A stretch of DNA of 64,000 bases from SHXO01 sp964523885. Its GTDB lineage: Bacteria; Pseudomonadota; Gammaproteobacteria; Burkholderiales; SHXO01. Positions 8,791 to 17,483 of this stretch are shown in pieces. The notes under the pieces are model-generated. The model saw only the letters and a program-made list of their open reading frames with translations. It was not told where the DNA came from and made no database searches. The stretch spans positions 124,001 through 188,000 of the forward strand of contig CAZFYX010000039.1 of the NCBI GenBank assembly GCA_964523885.1, read 5' to 3'. Position 1 is the first letter of the stretch, and every line of letters begins with the position of its first letter. The position numbers were made by a program, and so were the translations under genes.

Positions 8791-9588
8791 ATGAGCACGC
8801 TGAACGGATGCATCACCCTGGTCACCGGCGCCGGCCGCGGCATCGGCCGCGCGATCGCGCTGCGCTACGCGCGCGAGGCCGCCACCGTGGTGGTGAGCGA
8901 CATCGACGAGAGTGCAGCCAGGGCCGTTGCCGACGAGATCCGCGCGCTTGGCGCCCGTGCCGAACCCCTGCGCACGGACGCCGCCGACCCCGCGCAGCTG
9001 CGCACGATGGTCGAGCGCACCGCCGAGCGCTTCGGCCGTCTCGACGCGATCGTGAACAACGCGGGCGTCATCCGGGTCGGGCGGCTGCTCGAGGTCACAC
9101 CAGAGGACTGGGATTTCATCAATGACGTGAACGCGCGCGGGCTGTTCTTCGCAGTGCAGGCGGCGGCACGTCAGATGCAGAAGCAGGCGCCGGTCGCGGC
9201 CGGACGTCCGCGCGGCAAGATCATCAACGTCGCCTCGATCGCCGGGCGCAGCGGACGGCCCATGTTCGCTGCGTATGCTGCCAGCAAGGCTGCCGCGATC
9301 AGCATCACGCAGTCCTTCGCCCTCGGCCTCGCCCCGGACATTACCGTCAACGCCATCTGCCCCGGCGTCGTCGACACCGCCATGTGGCGCCAGATCGACC
9401 AGGAGTGGACCGAGATCGACCGGCGTGAGCGTGGAGCCGCCTGGCAGGACCGCATCAGCGGCATCCCGATGGGCCGGCCGGAGGTCGCCGAGGATCTCGC
9501 CGGCATGGCCGTGTTCCTGGCGAGCGCCGACTCCGACTACATCACGGGGCAGTCGTACCACGTGGATGGCGGGCTGAACATGAACTGA
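8791..9588 (+). CDS. SDR-family polyol/sugar dehydrogenase (sorbitol-dehydrogenase-like)
   Basis: 265 aa classical short-chain dehydrogenase. Cofactor motif T-G-A-G-R-G-I-G near residue 12, N-N-A-G near 88, catalytic Y-A-A-S-K near 162, and the C-terminal Y-H-V-D-G-G. An Asp at the end of beta-2 (V-V-S-D-I-D) predicts NAD preference. The long loop with W-R-Q-I-D-Q-E-W and M-G-R-P-E-V-A-E-D-L resembles SmoS-type sorbitol/galactitol dehydrogenases. The ATG at 8791 is chosen because the SDR motif begins only 11 residues later; a longer open frame upstream has no family match. It stands alone between an exported-protein gene and a convergent aldo/keto reductase. Confidence 0.88.
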   Translation: MSTLNGCITLVTGAGRGIGRAIALRYAREAATVVVSDIDESAARAVADEIRALGARAEPLRTDAADPAQLRTMVERTAERFGRLDAIVNNAGVIRVGRLLEVTPEDWDFINDVNARGLFFAVQAAARQMQKQAPVAAGRPRGKIINVASIAGRSGRPMFAAYAASKAAAISITQSFALGLAPDITVNAICPGVVDTAMWRQIDQEWTEIDRRERGAAWQDRISGIPMGRPEVAEDLAGMAVFLASADSDYITGQSYHVDGGLNMN

Positions 9589-9626
9589 CGCGATACGTCC
9601 GCGCTGCGCTGGGGTAGCCCGCAGTT

Positions 9627-9731
9627 CACCCTCTCCCTCGACGGAGGGCGGGGGTGAGGGCGGCACGAGCGCAACGACATGACGCTCGCGGGATTACCCC
9701 TCACCCTGTCGCTCTGACGCAAGAGGGGACG
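9627..9731. repeat. REP-like palindromes between convergent genes
   Basis: The spacer between the SDR and aldo/keto reductase stops has CCCTCTCCCTCGACGGAGGG followed by GGGGGTGAGGG (about 9632-9660), then a related CCCCTCACCCTGTCGCTC block with AAGAGGGGA (about 9697-9731). They resemble the elements at 5629-5743 and 38123-38167. They could form bidirectional 3'-end structures, but there is no U-tract. Confidence 0.5.
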
Positions 9732-9782
9732 TTCTCTAGGGTGCAACGGGTCCTCGCAATCCCCCCGGAGCGAGGGTCCACC

Positions 9783-10763
9783 TCAAGCCCCAGCGAAGCC
9801 GCCCGCGTACACCCGCTCGAGCGCTTCCATCGCATCCGCCGGCAACGGCCCGAGCGCCTGGCCCGCCAGCGCCTCTTCCAGGTGCGCCGGCTCGGCCAGG
9901 CCGACGATGGCGCACGCGATGTCGGGATTCGACAGCACGAAGCGCAGCGCCACCTGCGCACGCGTGCCGTGCCGATCGTCCAGCGCCGCCATCGCTGGAC
10001 GCGCGCGACGCTCCTCGGTGCCGACGTCCGCAGCCTGCGTGACGACCACCTCGCGCCCATGCCGGACATCGGTTGCCAATACGCCTGCGGCGAAGACACG
10101 GATCGCCATCACCGCCGTGCCCTGCGCCTTGCACGCCGCGATCAGGCCGCCGAAGTCCTGCCCGCTCCATTGCGCAGGCATCGCCCGCGCAGCGCTCGGG
10201 TTGAGCAGGTTGTAGTACACCTGTGCCGCATCGAAGCGCCCGCTGTCGACCACCGCTCGACACGCCGACGCATCGCCGAGAGCGGTGAACCCGATGTGAT
10301 CGGCCAGGCCCTGCGCTCGCATGCGGTCCAGGGCGTCCGCCGCACCGTTCTCGCCCAGCACGTGGCGCAACGTCACCGCGTTGGCCGTCCCGTCCCGCTC
10401 GACCGGGTTGTGCAGCAGCAGCACGTCGACCGATTCCCGGTCCAGCCGCCGCAGGCTCTCGTGCACGCTGCGCTCGACCTGCCCGGCGATGTCATCGAGC
10501 CGTTCGATGTCGAGGTACACCTTGGTGGACAGGTGCGGCTGGGTGTGCAGTTCCTTGAGCAGCCACCCGAGCGCCTGCTCCGACTGCCCCTTGCCGTACA
10601 TCGGGGCGGTGTCCACCCAGTTGATGCCCGCCTCCATCGCCCGCTTCAGGGCGGCCAGCTTGGTGGCGTCGTCCTGGTGGATGAGCACGCCCCCCACCCA
10701 GCCGCCGCCGAAGACCACTTCGGAGACGCGCAGGCCGGTGCGGCCGAAGGTCCTGTAGCGCAT
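9783..10763 (-). CDS. Aldo/keto reductase
   Basis: 326 aa from an ATG at 10763 (M-R-Y-R-T-F-G-R-T-G-L), preceded by GGGAG. The AKR tetrad is visible: D-T-A-P-M-Y-G with catalytic Asp and Tyr near residues 46-51, a Lys in S-T-K-V-Y-L, and a His in L-L-L-H-N-P. The C-terminal NADPH-binding region is conserved (S-N-P-D-I-A-C-A-I-V-G). It is closest in feel to the L-fucose/aldose dehydrogenase and pyridoxal reductase-like branch. Cytoplasmic NAD(P)H-dependent carbonyl or aldose oxidoreductase; substrate unknown. It is divergent from the cyclase gene and convergent with the SDR. Confidence 0.88.
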   Translation of the reverse strand: MRYRTFGRTGLRVSEVVFGGGWVGGVLIHQDDATKLAALKRAMEAGINWVDTAPMYGKGQSEQALGWLLKELHTQPHLSTKVYLDIERLDDIAGQVERSVHESLRRLDRESVDVLLLHNPVERDGTANAVTLRHVLGENGAADALDRMRAQGLADHIGFTALGDASACRAVVDSGRFDAAQVYYNLLNPSAARAMPAQWSGQDFGGLIAACKAQGTAVMAIRVFAAGVLATDVRHGREVVVTQAADVGTEERRARPAMAALDDRHGTRAQVALRFVLSNPDIACAIVGLAEPAHLEEALAGQALGPLPADAMEALERVYAGGFAGA

Positions 10764-10924
10764 CTGGTTGCTCCCGGAATGTCCGGCGCCCATCCTACGC
10801 CGCGCAAGGCGGAATCGCCGGCAAGCGCCGTTCGGTCTCGTTCGCGAAGCCGGCCACCCTCCCGGCCTGCCGCAGCACGCGCAGGCGGGTAGACTTCCCG
10901 GCATCTCTTCCCCGGGGAACCTTT

Positions 10925-12154
10925 ATGACGGCACTGCGCCGGCGCGAGCTGAGCCGCCGCGGGCTGCTCGGTCCCGAAGCCGGCTGGTCGCTCGCACCGG
11001 TCGCGGCCTGGCTGGCAATCGAGGGCCGGCTCATCCACGACCCGGTGGAGTTGCTCAACGCGCTCGCCGCGCGGCTCGATGCCGCCGGCGCTCCGATCGA
11101 CCGCCTCGGCTTCAACCTGGGGACGATCCATCCGCAACTGCTGTCCTGGGGCGGATTCTGGACCCGCGGCAGCGGTGCCGCCGAGTTCGCGGGCTGGCAC
11201 GGCGTGGAGCACAGCGACGCGTACCTCGGCAGCCCGGTGCAGTTCGTGCGCGAGCAGCAGCGCCCGTTCAGACGCCGCCTGCGAGCACTGGATCCGGCGG
11301 CGGACCACGCCGTCCTGCACGAATTGCAGGCCGCCGGGCTTACCGACTACGCCGCCCTGCCGCTGGTCTTCGGCTCCGGGGCAGTCAACTTCATGACCGC
11401 CGCCACCGCCTCGCCGGACGGGTTCACCGACGACGATCTCGACCGTCTCGATGCGCTGTCCAACCTGCTCGCACCGGTCGCGGAGATCCTGCACGCGCGC
11501 CGGCTCACCCTGGGGCTGCTGGACACTTTCGTCGGTCCGCGCATCGGCGCGCGCATCCTCGACGGACAGGTCCGGCGCGGCGACGGCGATCGCATCGAGG
11601 CCGCATTCTGGTACTCCGACCTGCGTGGCTTCACCGCGCTCAGCGAAACACTGCCGCCGCCCCAGCTGCTGCAGCTGCTCAACGAGTACTTCGAAAACTG
11701 CGCCGCCGCGACGGCGGCCCGCGGCGGCGAGATCCTGCAGTTCATCGGCGATGCGATGCTGGTGGTGTTCGAGATCAAGCGCCCGGAGGACGAGGCCGCG
11801 GTCTGCACGGCCGCGCTCGATGCCGCGGTCGATGCGTTCGCGTCGGTCGCCGTGGTCAACCACCGGCGGCGCCACGCCGGACTGCCCGCGATCGAGTTCG
11901 GCCTCGGGCTGCACCTGGGGAGCGTGACGCACGCCAACGTCGGCGCCCCGAACCGGCTCGCCTTCAACGTCGTGGGGCCCGCCGTGAACAAGACGGCGCG
12001 ACTGCAGTCGATGACCCGGGCCGTCGGCGTGCCGCTGCTCATGTCGCGCGAATTCGCCACCCACCTCCGGCGCTCCGTCCGCTCGATCGGCCACTTCGAC
12101 CTGCGCGGCGTCGAAGGCCCGCAGGAGATGTTCACGCTGGGCGACGAACCGTAA
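10925..12154 (+). CDS. Class III adenylate/guanylate cyclase with N-terminal uncharacterised domain
   Basis: 409 aa soluble protein. Residues 1-200 form an unassigned alpha-helical regulatory region; residues 225-405 are a class III nucleotide cyclase catalytic domain. Metal-binding Asp232 is in Y-S-D-L-R-G-F-T and Asp276 in F-I-G-D-A-M. The transition-state Asn355 and Arg359 are in V-N-K-T-A-R-L. The two purine-specifying positions are Gln272 (usually Lys) and Asn348 (usually Asp or Thr). The same Gln/Asn combination has been described in mycobacterial Rv0386, which still makes cAMP, so activity is likely but nucleotide specificity is uncertain. The gene is monocistronic and divergent from the aldo/keto reductase. 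No membrane segments are seen. Confidence 0.9.
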   Translation: MTALRRRELSRRGLLGPEAGWSLAPVAAWLAIEGRLIHDPVELLNALAARLDAAGAPIDRLGFNLGTIHPQLLSWGGFWTRGSGAAEFAGWHGVEHSDAYLGSPVQFVREQQRPFRRRLRALDPAADHAVLHELQAAGLTDYAALPLVFGSGAVNFMTAATASPDGFTDDDLDRLDALSNLLAPVAEILHARRLTLGLLDTFVGPRIGARILDGQVRRGDGDRIEAAFWYSDLRGFTALSETLPPPQLLQLLNEYFENCAAATAARGGEILQFIGDAMLVVFEIKRPEDEAAVCTAALDAAVDAFASVAVVNHRRRHAGLPAIEFGLGLHLGSVTHANVGAPNRLAFNVVGPAVNKTARLQSMTRAVGVPLLMSREFATHLRRSVRSIGHFDLRGVEGPQEMFTLGDEP

Positions 12155-12214
12155 GCCGGGCGCCACCACGCACTGCGCCGGTTTCGGGTGAGCGCCACGC
12201 GCTGGCGTGCCGCC

Positions 12215-12649
12215 TCAATCTCCCGAAGTCGCCGCCTGGATCAGCTCGATGCTCACGCCGTCGGGCGCAGCGACGTAGCAGAGCACCATCCCGGGCTTGA
12301 ACTCCCATGGCTCGACCGCCATGCGCACGCCCTTGCGCTTGAGCTCGTCGCAGAACGCGCGCAGGTCCCCGCGATAGGTGAAGCCGAAGTGGTCGGTGCC
12401 CCACTCGTCGTGGCTGGAGTAGCCGTCGAAATGGCGCATCGGGTTGGTTGTCCCCGGCTGCTCGCCGGGTCGCCGGCCGCGGATGACCAGGGTCATGCCG
12501 CCCACCCGCACGTCGATCTGCGGCGCACCGCGCAGGCTCTCCTGCACCGCCGTCACTTCGCCGCCGAACATGTCGCGATACCAGTCCGCCGCCCCCTGCG
12601 GGTCGCGGCTGATCAGGTGAATATGGTCGAACCCCAGGCCCTCGCGCAT
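12215..12649 (-). CDS. VOC (glyoxalase/dioxygenase) superfamily protein
   Basis: 144 aa from an ATG at 12649 preceded by GGGGGAGG. Two beta-alpha-beta-beta-beta modules can be traced: F-D-H-I-H-L-I near residue 7 supplies the first metal His, H-F-G-F-T-Y the second, and V-S-I-E-L-I-Q near the C-terminus the metal Glu. This 2-His-1-Glu arrangement is shared by glyoxalase I, methylmalonyl-CoA epimerases, extradiol dioxygenases and resistance proteins. The length fits a one-unit dimeric enzyme. It is divergent from the ABC-protein cassette. Precise reaction unknown. Confidence 0.85.
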   Translation of the reverse strand: MREGLGFDHIHLISRDPQGAADWYRDMFGGEVTAVQESLRGAPQIDVRVGGMTLVIRGRRPGEQPGTTNPMRHFDGYSSHDEWGTDHFGFTYRGDLRAFCDELKRKGVRMAVEPWEFKPGMVLCYVAAPDGVSIELIQAATSGD

Positions 12650-12888
12650 ACGCCTCCCCCGGATCAAACGTGCGTGTGGCGCAGATGGTACTCGCCTGCC
12701 GTGACCGCCGTCGCGTCGCTGCAGTGGTGTCAATTCCTCCGACACCTTGTCGGTTCGACAACCTGCGGCACCCGACCGCGTGGCGGTTGTCTCATTTCGG
12801 TCGCACCCGGCGATCGCGGAGGCTTTCGCGTAGTGCTTTCCGCGCAGCCCCTGCGTATGATCGCCGTGATCTTCAGGCCGAAGCAGCG

Positions 12889-14784
12889 ATGGCTGGAAAA
12901 CTGGATGTTTTGACAGGTTCGGCTGCGCAGCCGCAGTCCCATGCAACCGAACCCGAGCGCCGCAGGCGGGCCGGCAACGCGCAGGGCGTCGCATCCCAGC
13001 TCCTCGTGCTCGCGCTGGCGCTGCGCGGCTCCACGCACTGGCGTCCGCTGGCGCTGATCGCCGCCGGGCTCGTCGCGGTGATCGTCTGCACCACCGCAGC
13101 CCAGGTCCGGCTCAACGCCTGGAACCAGCCCTTCTACGACGCCATCGCCACCAGGGACCTGCACGCCTTCTTCGTCCAGGCGGGCGTGTTCGTCGTCATC
13201 GCGCTCACGCTCATCGCGTTCAACGCCACCCAGACCTGGCTGCACGAGACCGCCAAGCTGCGCCTGCGCAACTGGCTCACCTCCGACCTGGTGTCCGAAT
13301 GGCTCAAGCCCCGGCGCCCGGTGCAGATCGTCTGGTCGGGGGAGATCGGCATCAACCCGGATCAGCGCATCCACGAGGATGCGCGCCACCTCACCGAGCT
13401 CAGTGCGGATCTCGCCATCGGCCTGACCCAGTCGGGCCTGCTTCTGGTGAGCTTCTTCGGCGTGCTGTGGGTCCTCTCCGGCCAGATCACGCTGCCGATC
13501 GGCGGCGAAGACGTGGTCGTGCCGGGGTACATGGTGTGGTGCGCGCTGCTGTACGCGGCGACGGGGTACTTCGTGAGCTGGCGGGTGGGACGTCCGCTGA
13601 TCGCGCTCAACGCACAGCGCTACGGCAGCGAGGCGCAGCTGCGCGCGATGCTGGTCCGCGCCAGCGAGCACGCCGACGGCATCGCCCTGAACGCCGGCGA
13701 GGCGGACGAGGCCAAGCGCCTGCACGGCCAGGTCGACCGCCTCATGGTGATCCTGCGGCGACTGGTACGCTCGGTGGCGCGCCTGAGCCTGGTGACCTCC
13801 GGCTACGGCTGGTTCGCGCTGATCGTCCCCCTGCTGGTCGCCGCACCGGGCTACTTCACCGGCAGCATGACCATCGGCGCGCTGATGATGGTGGTGGGCG
13901 CGTTCAACCAGGTGCAGCAGGCGCTGCGCTGGTTCGTCGACAACTTCCGCGGCATCGCCGACTGGCAGGCGACGCTGCTGCGGGTCGCGTCCTTCCGGCA
14001 GGCCCTGGTCGACGTCGAAGGCAACCGGAAGGGGCTGCGCAGCATCGAGGTCGGCGCGCACGCCGGCGCTACGCTGGTCCTCGAGAAGCTGGACGTGCAG
14101 ACCACCCGCGGCTCGGCCGCGCTGGCCGAGCCCCTCGTCGAGATCACGCCCGGCGAGCACGTGCTCATCCTCGACCAGGCCGAGCTGGGCGAGAGCGTCC
14201 TGTTCCGCGCCCTGGCCGGGCTGTGGCCCTGGGGCAGCGGGCAAGTGCGCTGGCCTGCGGACGCGAGCGTGATGTTCCTCCCGCAGCGGCCCTACCTGCC
14301 GATCGGCTCGCTGCGCGCAGCCCTCGCCTACCCCCTGCCGCCGCGCGCGTTCGGGGACGAGGCGATGTGCATGGCGCTGGACCGCACCGGTCTATCGCAC
14401 CTGCCGGCCATGCTCGGCGAGCGGCAGCACTGGTACCGCGAGCTGAGCGTGCGCGAGCAGCAGTGCATCGCCTTCGCACGCATGCTGCTGCATCGCCCGC
14501 AGTGGGTGTTCATCGGCGAGGCGATCGACCTGCTCGACGAGGAACATCGCCGCCGCGTCCTGTCGGTGTTCGACCACGAGTTGAAGGGCACCACGGTGGT
14601 GAGCATGCGGAGGCGGCCCGCGCACAACGGCGCGTACACGCGAACGCTGCACCTGCTCCGGCGCGAGGTACCGCGGCTGGCCCGCCGTGCGAGCGATCAC
14701 GAGTCGATCGGGCCGACCCAGGAGCCAGCCCCCGCACTCGACCCCCGGGACCACCTCGCCCCCGCGGATGTCGACAGTCGCTGA
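12889..14784 (+). CDS. SbmA/YddA-type ABC membrane protein with degenerate ATPase domain
   Basis: 631 aa if started at the ATG at 12889; no good ribosome site is visible, so the start is tentative. Residues 40-330 hold about six transmembrane helices of the SbmA/BacA-like ABC_membrane_2 type (L-N-A-W-N-Q-P-F-Y-D-A near 80, W-R-x-W-L-T relative R-N-W-L-T near 130, and N-P-D-Q-R-I-H-E-D). The C-terminal ABC domain is recognisable but decayed at every catalytic motif: Walker A has Glu435 for Lys (D-Q-A-E-L-G-E-S), the signature is L-S-V-R-E-Q-Q, Walker B reads F-I-G-E (Gly543 for Asp, Glu544 kept), and the H-loop His is Arg575. The Q-loop Gln is retained. The family usually imports peptides or cobalamin-like solutes. 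Here it overlaps the next glucan gene by 17 bp, so it is likely in that operon. Confidence 0.88.
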   Translation: MAGKLDVLTGSAAQPQSHATEPERRRRAGNAQGVASQLLVLALALRGSTHWRPLALIAAGLVAVIVCTTAAQVRLNAWNQPFYDAIATRDLHAFFVQAGVFVVIALTLIAFNATQTWLHETAKLRLRNWLTSDLVSEWLKPRRPVQIVWSGEIGINPDQRIHEDARHLTELSADLAIGLTQSGLLLVSFFGVLWVLSGQITLPIGGEDVVVPGYMVWCALLYAATGYFVSWRVGRPLIALNAQRYGSEAQLRAMLVRASEHADGIALNAGEADEAKRLHGQVDRLMVILRRLVRSVARLSLVTSGYGWFALIVPLLVAAPGYFTGSMTIGALMMVVGAFNQVQQALRWFVDNFRGIADWQATLLRVASFRQALVDVEGNRKGLRSIEVGAHAGATLVLEKLDVQTTRGSAALAEPLVEITPGEHVLILDQAELGESVLFRALAGLWPWGSGQVRWPADASVMFLPQRPYLPIGSLRAALAYPLPPRAFGDEAMCMALDRTGLSHLPAMLGERQHWYRELSVREQQCIAFARMLLHRPQWVFIGEAIDLLDEEHRRRVLSVFDHELKGTTVVSMRRRPAHNGAYTRTLHLLRREVPRLARRASDHESIGPTQEPAPALDPRDHLAPADVDSR

Positions 14785-16051
14785 GCTGGCTGCGCTGTCC
14801 CCGGCGGCGGCAGCGCTGGGCGACGAGGCGCTGCTCGACCTGGTGCAGCGGCAGACCCTGCGCTACTTCTGGGACTACGCGCACCCGGTGAGCGGGCTCG
14901 CCCGTGAGCGCATTCGCAGTGGCACCTTGCCGGACGACCGGGCCTCGATCGGCGCGACCGGCTTCGGCGTGATGGCGATCATCGCCGGCGTCGAACGCGG
15001 CTGGGTCGAGCGCGAGACCGCCGCGCAGCGGCTCGCGCACATGCTGCAGTTCCTCGCCGGCGCCAGCTGCTACCACGGGATCCTGCCGCACTGGATCGAC
15101 GGCCGTAGCGGCCGTACGATCCCGTTCAGTCGCAAGGACGACGGCAGCGACCTGGTCGAGACCGCGCTGCTGCTCCAGGGGCTGCTGTGCGCCCGCGCCT
15201 ACTTCGACCGGGACGATGCGCACGAGCGCGCGATCCGCGACCTGAGCCACGCGCTCTGGCGCGAGGCGGAGTGGAACTGGCACACGCGCGAGGGCCGCGA
15301 GGTCCTGTACTGGCACTGGAGTCCCAACCACGGCTGGGCCATGGATCACGAGATCCGCGGCTGGAACGAGTGCCTGATCGCCTACGTGCTCGCCGCCTCC
15401 AGCCCGACCTATCCGATTGACGCGCGCGTCTATCACCGCGGCTGGGCGCAGGGCCGTGAGTTCATCAACGGCCGCACCTGGTACGGCATCGAGCTTCCGC
15501 TCGGTCCCGCGTACGGCGGGCCGCTCGCGTTCGCGCAGTACTCCTTCCTCGGCCTCGACCCGCGCGGCCTGTGCGACCGCTACGCGGACTACTGGGAGCA
15601 GAACCGGCGGCATGCACTGATCAACCACGAGCACTGCGTGCGCAATCCCGACGGCCACGCGGGCTACGGCCCTGCCTGCTGGGGCCTGACCGCCGGCGAC
15701 AACGTGTGCGGCTACGCCATGCATGCGCCGGGCCACGACCCCGGCGTGATCGCCCCGAACGCGGCGCTGGCCAGTTTTCCCTACACGCCCGTGCAGTCCA
15801 TGCAGGCCCTGCGGCACTTCGCTGGTGCCTGGGGGCACCGGATCTGGGGCGACTGCGGCTTCACCTCCGCCTTCAACCCGGGCGCCGACTGGGTGTCGGA
15901 CGAGTGGGTCGGCATCGATCAGGGACCAATCGTCGTGATGATCGAGAACCACCGCAGCGGCCTGCTCTGGCGCCTGTTCATGCAGGCCCCGGAGATCGCA
16001 GCCGGCCTCGAGCGCCTCGGCTTCACTCGCACCCGCCGCGATGCCGCCTAG
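14768..16051 (+). CDS. Glucoamylase-like (PF10091) glycoside hydrolase, possible beta-1,2-glucanase (GH144-like)
   Basis: 427 aa, no signal peptide. Start at the ATG at 14768 gives the family-typical N-terminus a few residues ahead of the L-R-Y-F-W-D-Y block. Other PF10091 blocks are G-F-G-V-M-A-I, K-D-D-G-S-D-L-V-E-T-A, the W-H-W-S-P-N-H-G segment, W-N-E-C-L-I-A-Y, Y-S-F-L-G-L-D-P-R, W-G-L-T-A-G-D-N and the C-terminal W-G-D-C-G-F-x-x-A-F-N-P. The same domain occurs in the middle of cyclic beta-1,2-glucan synthases and in GH144 endo-beta-1,2-glucanases. It lies between the ABC protein (17-bp overlap) and the GH15 gene (11-bp overlap). With a downstream GH94 phosphorylase, action on a beta-1,2-glucan is the most attractive inference; other glucans cannot be excluded. 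Confidence 0.85.
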   Translation: MSTVAELAALSPAAAALGDEALLDLVQRQTLRYFWDYAHPVSGLARERIRSGTLPDDRASIGATGFGVMAIIAGVERGWVERETAAQRLAHMLQFLAGASCYHGILPHWIDGRSGRTIPFSRKDDGSDLVETALLLQGLLCARAYFDRDDAHERAIRDLSHALWREAEWNWHTREGREVLYWHWSPNHGWAMDHEIRGWNECLIAYVLAASSPTYPIDARVYHRGWAQGREFINGRTWYGIELPLGPAYGGPLAFAQYSFLGLDPRGLCDRYADYWEQNRRHALINHEHCVRNPDGHAGYGPACWGLTAGDNVCGYAMHAPGHDPGVIAPNAALASFPYTPVQSMQALRHFAGAWGHRIWGDCGFTSAFNPGADWVSDEWVGIDQGPIVVMIENHRSGLLWRLFMQAPEIAAGLERLGFTRTRRDAA

Positions 16052-17483
16052 CCCTGTGCCAACCGACGGGCTGGCGCTGCCGGCCTGGATCGCGCACCAG
16101 CGCGAGATCGCCGCCGATGCCCTGCTGCGCGCCATCTCCGCCACCGACATGGTGTGCGAACGACCCGGCTTCGGCCAGCGCATCGTTCCGGCACGCGGAT
16201 CGATCCTGGCCGCGCGCCAGGTGGCGTTCTACGATCCGGACCCCGACTATTTCTTCCACTGGCTGCGCGACTCAGCGGTGATCGTGGACGCGTTGCGCTG
16301 CCTGCTCGACGACGACGCGAGGCGGGACGAGGCCGACGCGAAGTTCGCCGACTACCTGCGCTTCAGCCTGCATCTGCTGGCGCTCGACGGCTCGAGGCTG
16401 GCCGCCACCGGCTTTCGCGCGCGCGTGGACCGGTCGGTTGTGCAGTACCTGCGTCCCGAAGCCGAGCTGCGCGAGGCCGCAGGCGAGCGGCTACTGGGCG
16501 AGACCCGCTTCAACCCGGACGGCACGCTCGACATCCTGAAGTGGCCGCGGCCGCAGAACGACGGCCCCGCCATGCGCGCGCTGGCGCTGCTGCGCTGCCG
16601 GCGAACCTCCCTCGCCCGGGAGCCGGAAGTACATCGCCTCGTGTACGCACTGGTGCGCGCCGACCTGCACTACACCGTCGATACGCGCGCCACACCCTGC
16701 TTCGACATCTGGGAGGAGGAGTTGTGCGATCCCTACTACGCCCGGCTGGTGCAACACGCCGCGTTGCTTGAGGGGACGGCCTGGGCGCGGGAGCTCGGTG
16801 ACGCCGACGGCGGCAGTCGCTTCGAGGCCGCCGCCCACGAGTTGGAGGCGGCACTGACCCGGCAATGGTCCGCCGGGCACGGCTGCTATCTGAGCCGGGC
16901 CGGGGTCAGGACCGGCGGTGACCAGAGCAAGCTGCTCGACATGTCCACTCTCCTCGCGGTGTTGCACGCGGGCCTGCCAGACGGCCGGCACAGTGTGCTC
17001 GATCCGCGCGTGCACGCGACCTGGCTGCAGCTCGAGCAGCTGTTTCGCGCCGGATATCCGATCAACCAGGACCTGCCGCCCGGCTTCGGCCCGGCCATCG
17101 GGCGCTACAAGGGCGACGTCTACTATCGCGGGGGAGCCTGGTATGTCACCACGCTCGCCATCGCGGAGCTCTACTACCGCCTCGGGAGTGCAGTCGCGCA
17201 GGGCGCCGCCCTCAGCGCAACCTCCGAGAACGCGGCCTTTCTTGCCGGGTGCGGCTACCTCGGGGGGCCGCAGGACGGGCGCCTCGTCCAGGCACTGCTG
17301 CACAACGGCGATGCGTTCATGGCGACGGTGCGGCGCTTCACCCCGCCCGACGGCACGATGTCCGAGCAATTCGACCGGGAGACCGGCGTACAGCGCAGCG
17401 CCCGGCACCTGAGCTGGAGCTATGCCGCGTTCGTGACGGCTGCGCAGGCCCGACGGCGCGCGACGGAGGCGCACAGCGGATGA
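16041..17483 (+). CDS. Glycoside hydrolase family 15 (glucoamylase-type) protein
   Basis: 480 aa, cytoplasmic. GH15 markers appear in order: D-P-D-Y-F-F-H-W-L-R-D-S-A near residue 70, W-P-R-P-Q-N-D-G near 167, W-E-E-E near 224 with the catalytic acid Glu, Y-K-G-D-V-Y near 355, S-E-Q-F-D near 440 with the catalytic base Glu, and the final L-S-W-S-Y-A. GH15 enzymes invert and release beta-glucose from alpha-glucosides, but some act on trehalose or dextran. Overlaps of 11 bp upstream and 4 bp (ATGA) downstream place it firmly in the cassette. A typical starch-binding domain is absent. Its presence beside enzymes usually linked to beta-glucans is odd; either the cassette handles mixed saccharides or this enzyme has an unexpected substrate. 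Confidence 0.9.
   Translation: MPPSPVPTDGLALPAWIAHQREIAADALLRAISATDMVCERPGFGQRIVPARGSILAARQVAFYDPDPDYFFHWLRDSAVIVDALRCLLDDDARRDEADAKFADYLRFSLHLLALDGSRLAATGFRARVDRSVVQYLRPEAELREAAGERLLGETRFNPDGTLDILKWPRPQNDGPAMRALALLRCRRTSLAREPEVHRLVYALVRADLHYTVDTRATPCFDIWEEELCDPYYARLVQHAALLEGTAWARELGDADGGSRFEAAAHELEAALTRQWSAGHGCYLSRAGVRTGGDQSKLLDMSTLLAVLHAGLPDGRHSVLDPRVHATWLQLEQLFRAGYPINQDLPPGFGPAIGRYKGDVYYRGGAWYVTTLAIAELYYRLGSAVAQGAALSATSENAAFLAGCGYLGGPQDGRLVQALLHNGDAFMATVRRFTPPDGTMSEQFDRETGVQRSARHLSWSYAAFVTAAQARRRATEAHSG

Noticed and set aside
12889..14784. NdvA/ChvA-type cyclic-glucan exporter
   Set aside because: The membrane domain is of the SbmA/YddA type rather than the type I exporter fold, and the ATPase is degenerate.
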